Below, in pieces: positions 63,937-64,000 of a stretch of DNA of 64,000 nucleotides (positions within the stretch are counted from its first letter, which is position 1; each line of letters begins with the position of its first letter). Both the position numbers and the translations under genes were made by a program. The notes beneath the pieces are model-generated. The model worked only from the letters and a program-made list of their open reading frames with translations. It searched no databases and had not been told where the DNA came from. The DNA comes from an uncultured Christensenella sp. (GTDB taxonomy: Bacteria > Bacillota > Clostridia > Christensenellales > Borkfalkiaceae). The stretch lies in NCBI GenBank assembly GCA_905203015.1, contig CAJKUC010000007.1, positions 39,650 to 103,649 on the forward strand, given 5' to 3'.

Positions 63937-64000
63937 TGTTTTTTGTTCTCCGAAAAATTTTTTGCCTTTTCGGTTGGTTTTGTGTAGCACAGAGAAAAAC

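Overview
The window reads as a chromosome segment from an anaerobic Gram-positive bacterium of the class Clostridia. The gene order dprA-topA-trmFO-hslV-hslU is typical of Firmicutes, addB-addA replaces recBCD, TrmFO is the folate-dependent tRNA methylase of this group, and the extracellular proteins carry Gram-positive lipoboxes or C-terminal membrane anchors. A Christensenellales-like gut lineage is my guess from style alone (inference, low confidence).

Layout. 1-7828 is a plus-strand housekeeping block: the end of dprA, then topA, trmFO, hslV, hslU, hisS and trxA, closed by a terminator at about 8007-8046. 8084-29459 is a sugar locus on the plus strand: a LacI-family regulator with its own promoter and operator, a CUT1 ABC importer (binding lipoprotein and two permeases), a large Ig-repeat surface protein, a GH99-like lipoprotein, an SGNH hydrolase lipoprotein, a GH94 phosphorylase-like enzyme, two polysaccharide deacetylases, a membrane-anchored glycerophosphodiesterase, a GH78-like and a GH106-like rhamnosidase. 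29605-49596 is a second sugar locus on the minus strand. In transcription order it holds a surface protein with a cysteine-repeat tail, a giant GH42-like surface enzyme, a second CUT1 importer, a second GH106-like enzyme, a Gfo/Idh/MocA oxidoreductase, an unassigned barrel protein, a GH37 trehalase-like enzyme and a second GH94-like enzyme. The two loci converge on one strong bidirectional terminator at 29530-29567. An AraC-family regulator (49865-50707) is divergent from the second locus.

How the parts fit (inference). Anchored surface proteins bind and cut an extracellular glycan, deacetylases and an SGNH hydrolase remove side groups, the two importers take up oligosaccharides, and cytosolic GH78/GH106/GH94/GH37-type enzymes finish the work. 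The rhamnosidase-type enzymes suggest a rhamnose-containing substrate. Neither importer has its own ATPase, so a shared MsmK-type ATPase elsewhere is expected. The most unusual signals are an 11-bp G tract inside the apparent promoter spacer of the second locus (possible phase variation), a nest of inverted repeats in front of the giant GH42-like gene (possible regulatory RNA), and an unrecognised module that alternates with Ig domains in the 1290-residue surface protein.

50725-64000 returns to housekeeping and small genes: tRNA-Gln(CUG), two hypothetical proteins, addB-addA, a lipoprotein of unknown role, a minus-strand group (GNAT acetyltransferase, SGNH hydrolase, EamA-type transporter) and tRNA-Leu(AAG). 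No CRISPR array, insertion sequence or prophage gene was seen.
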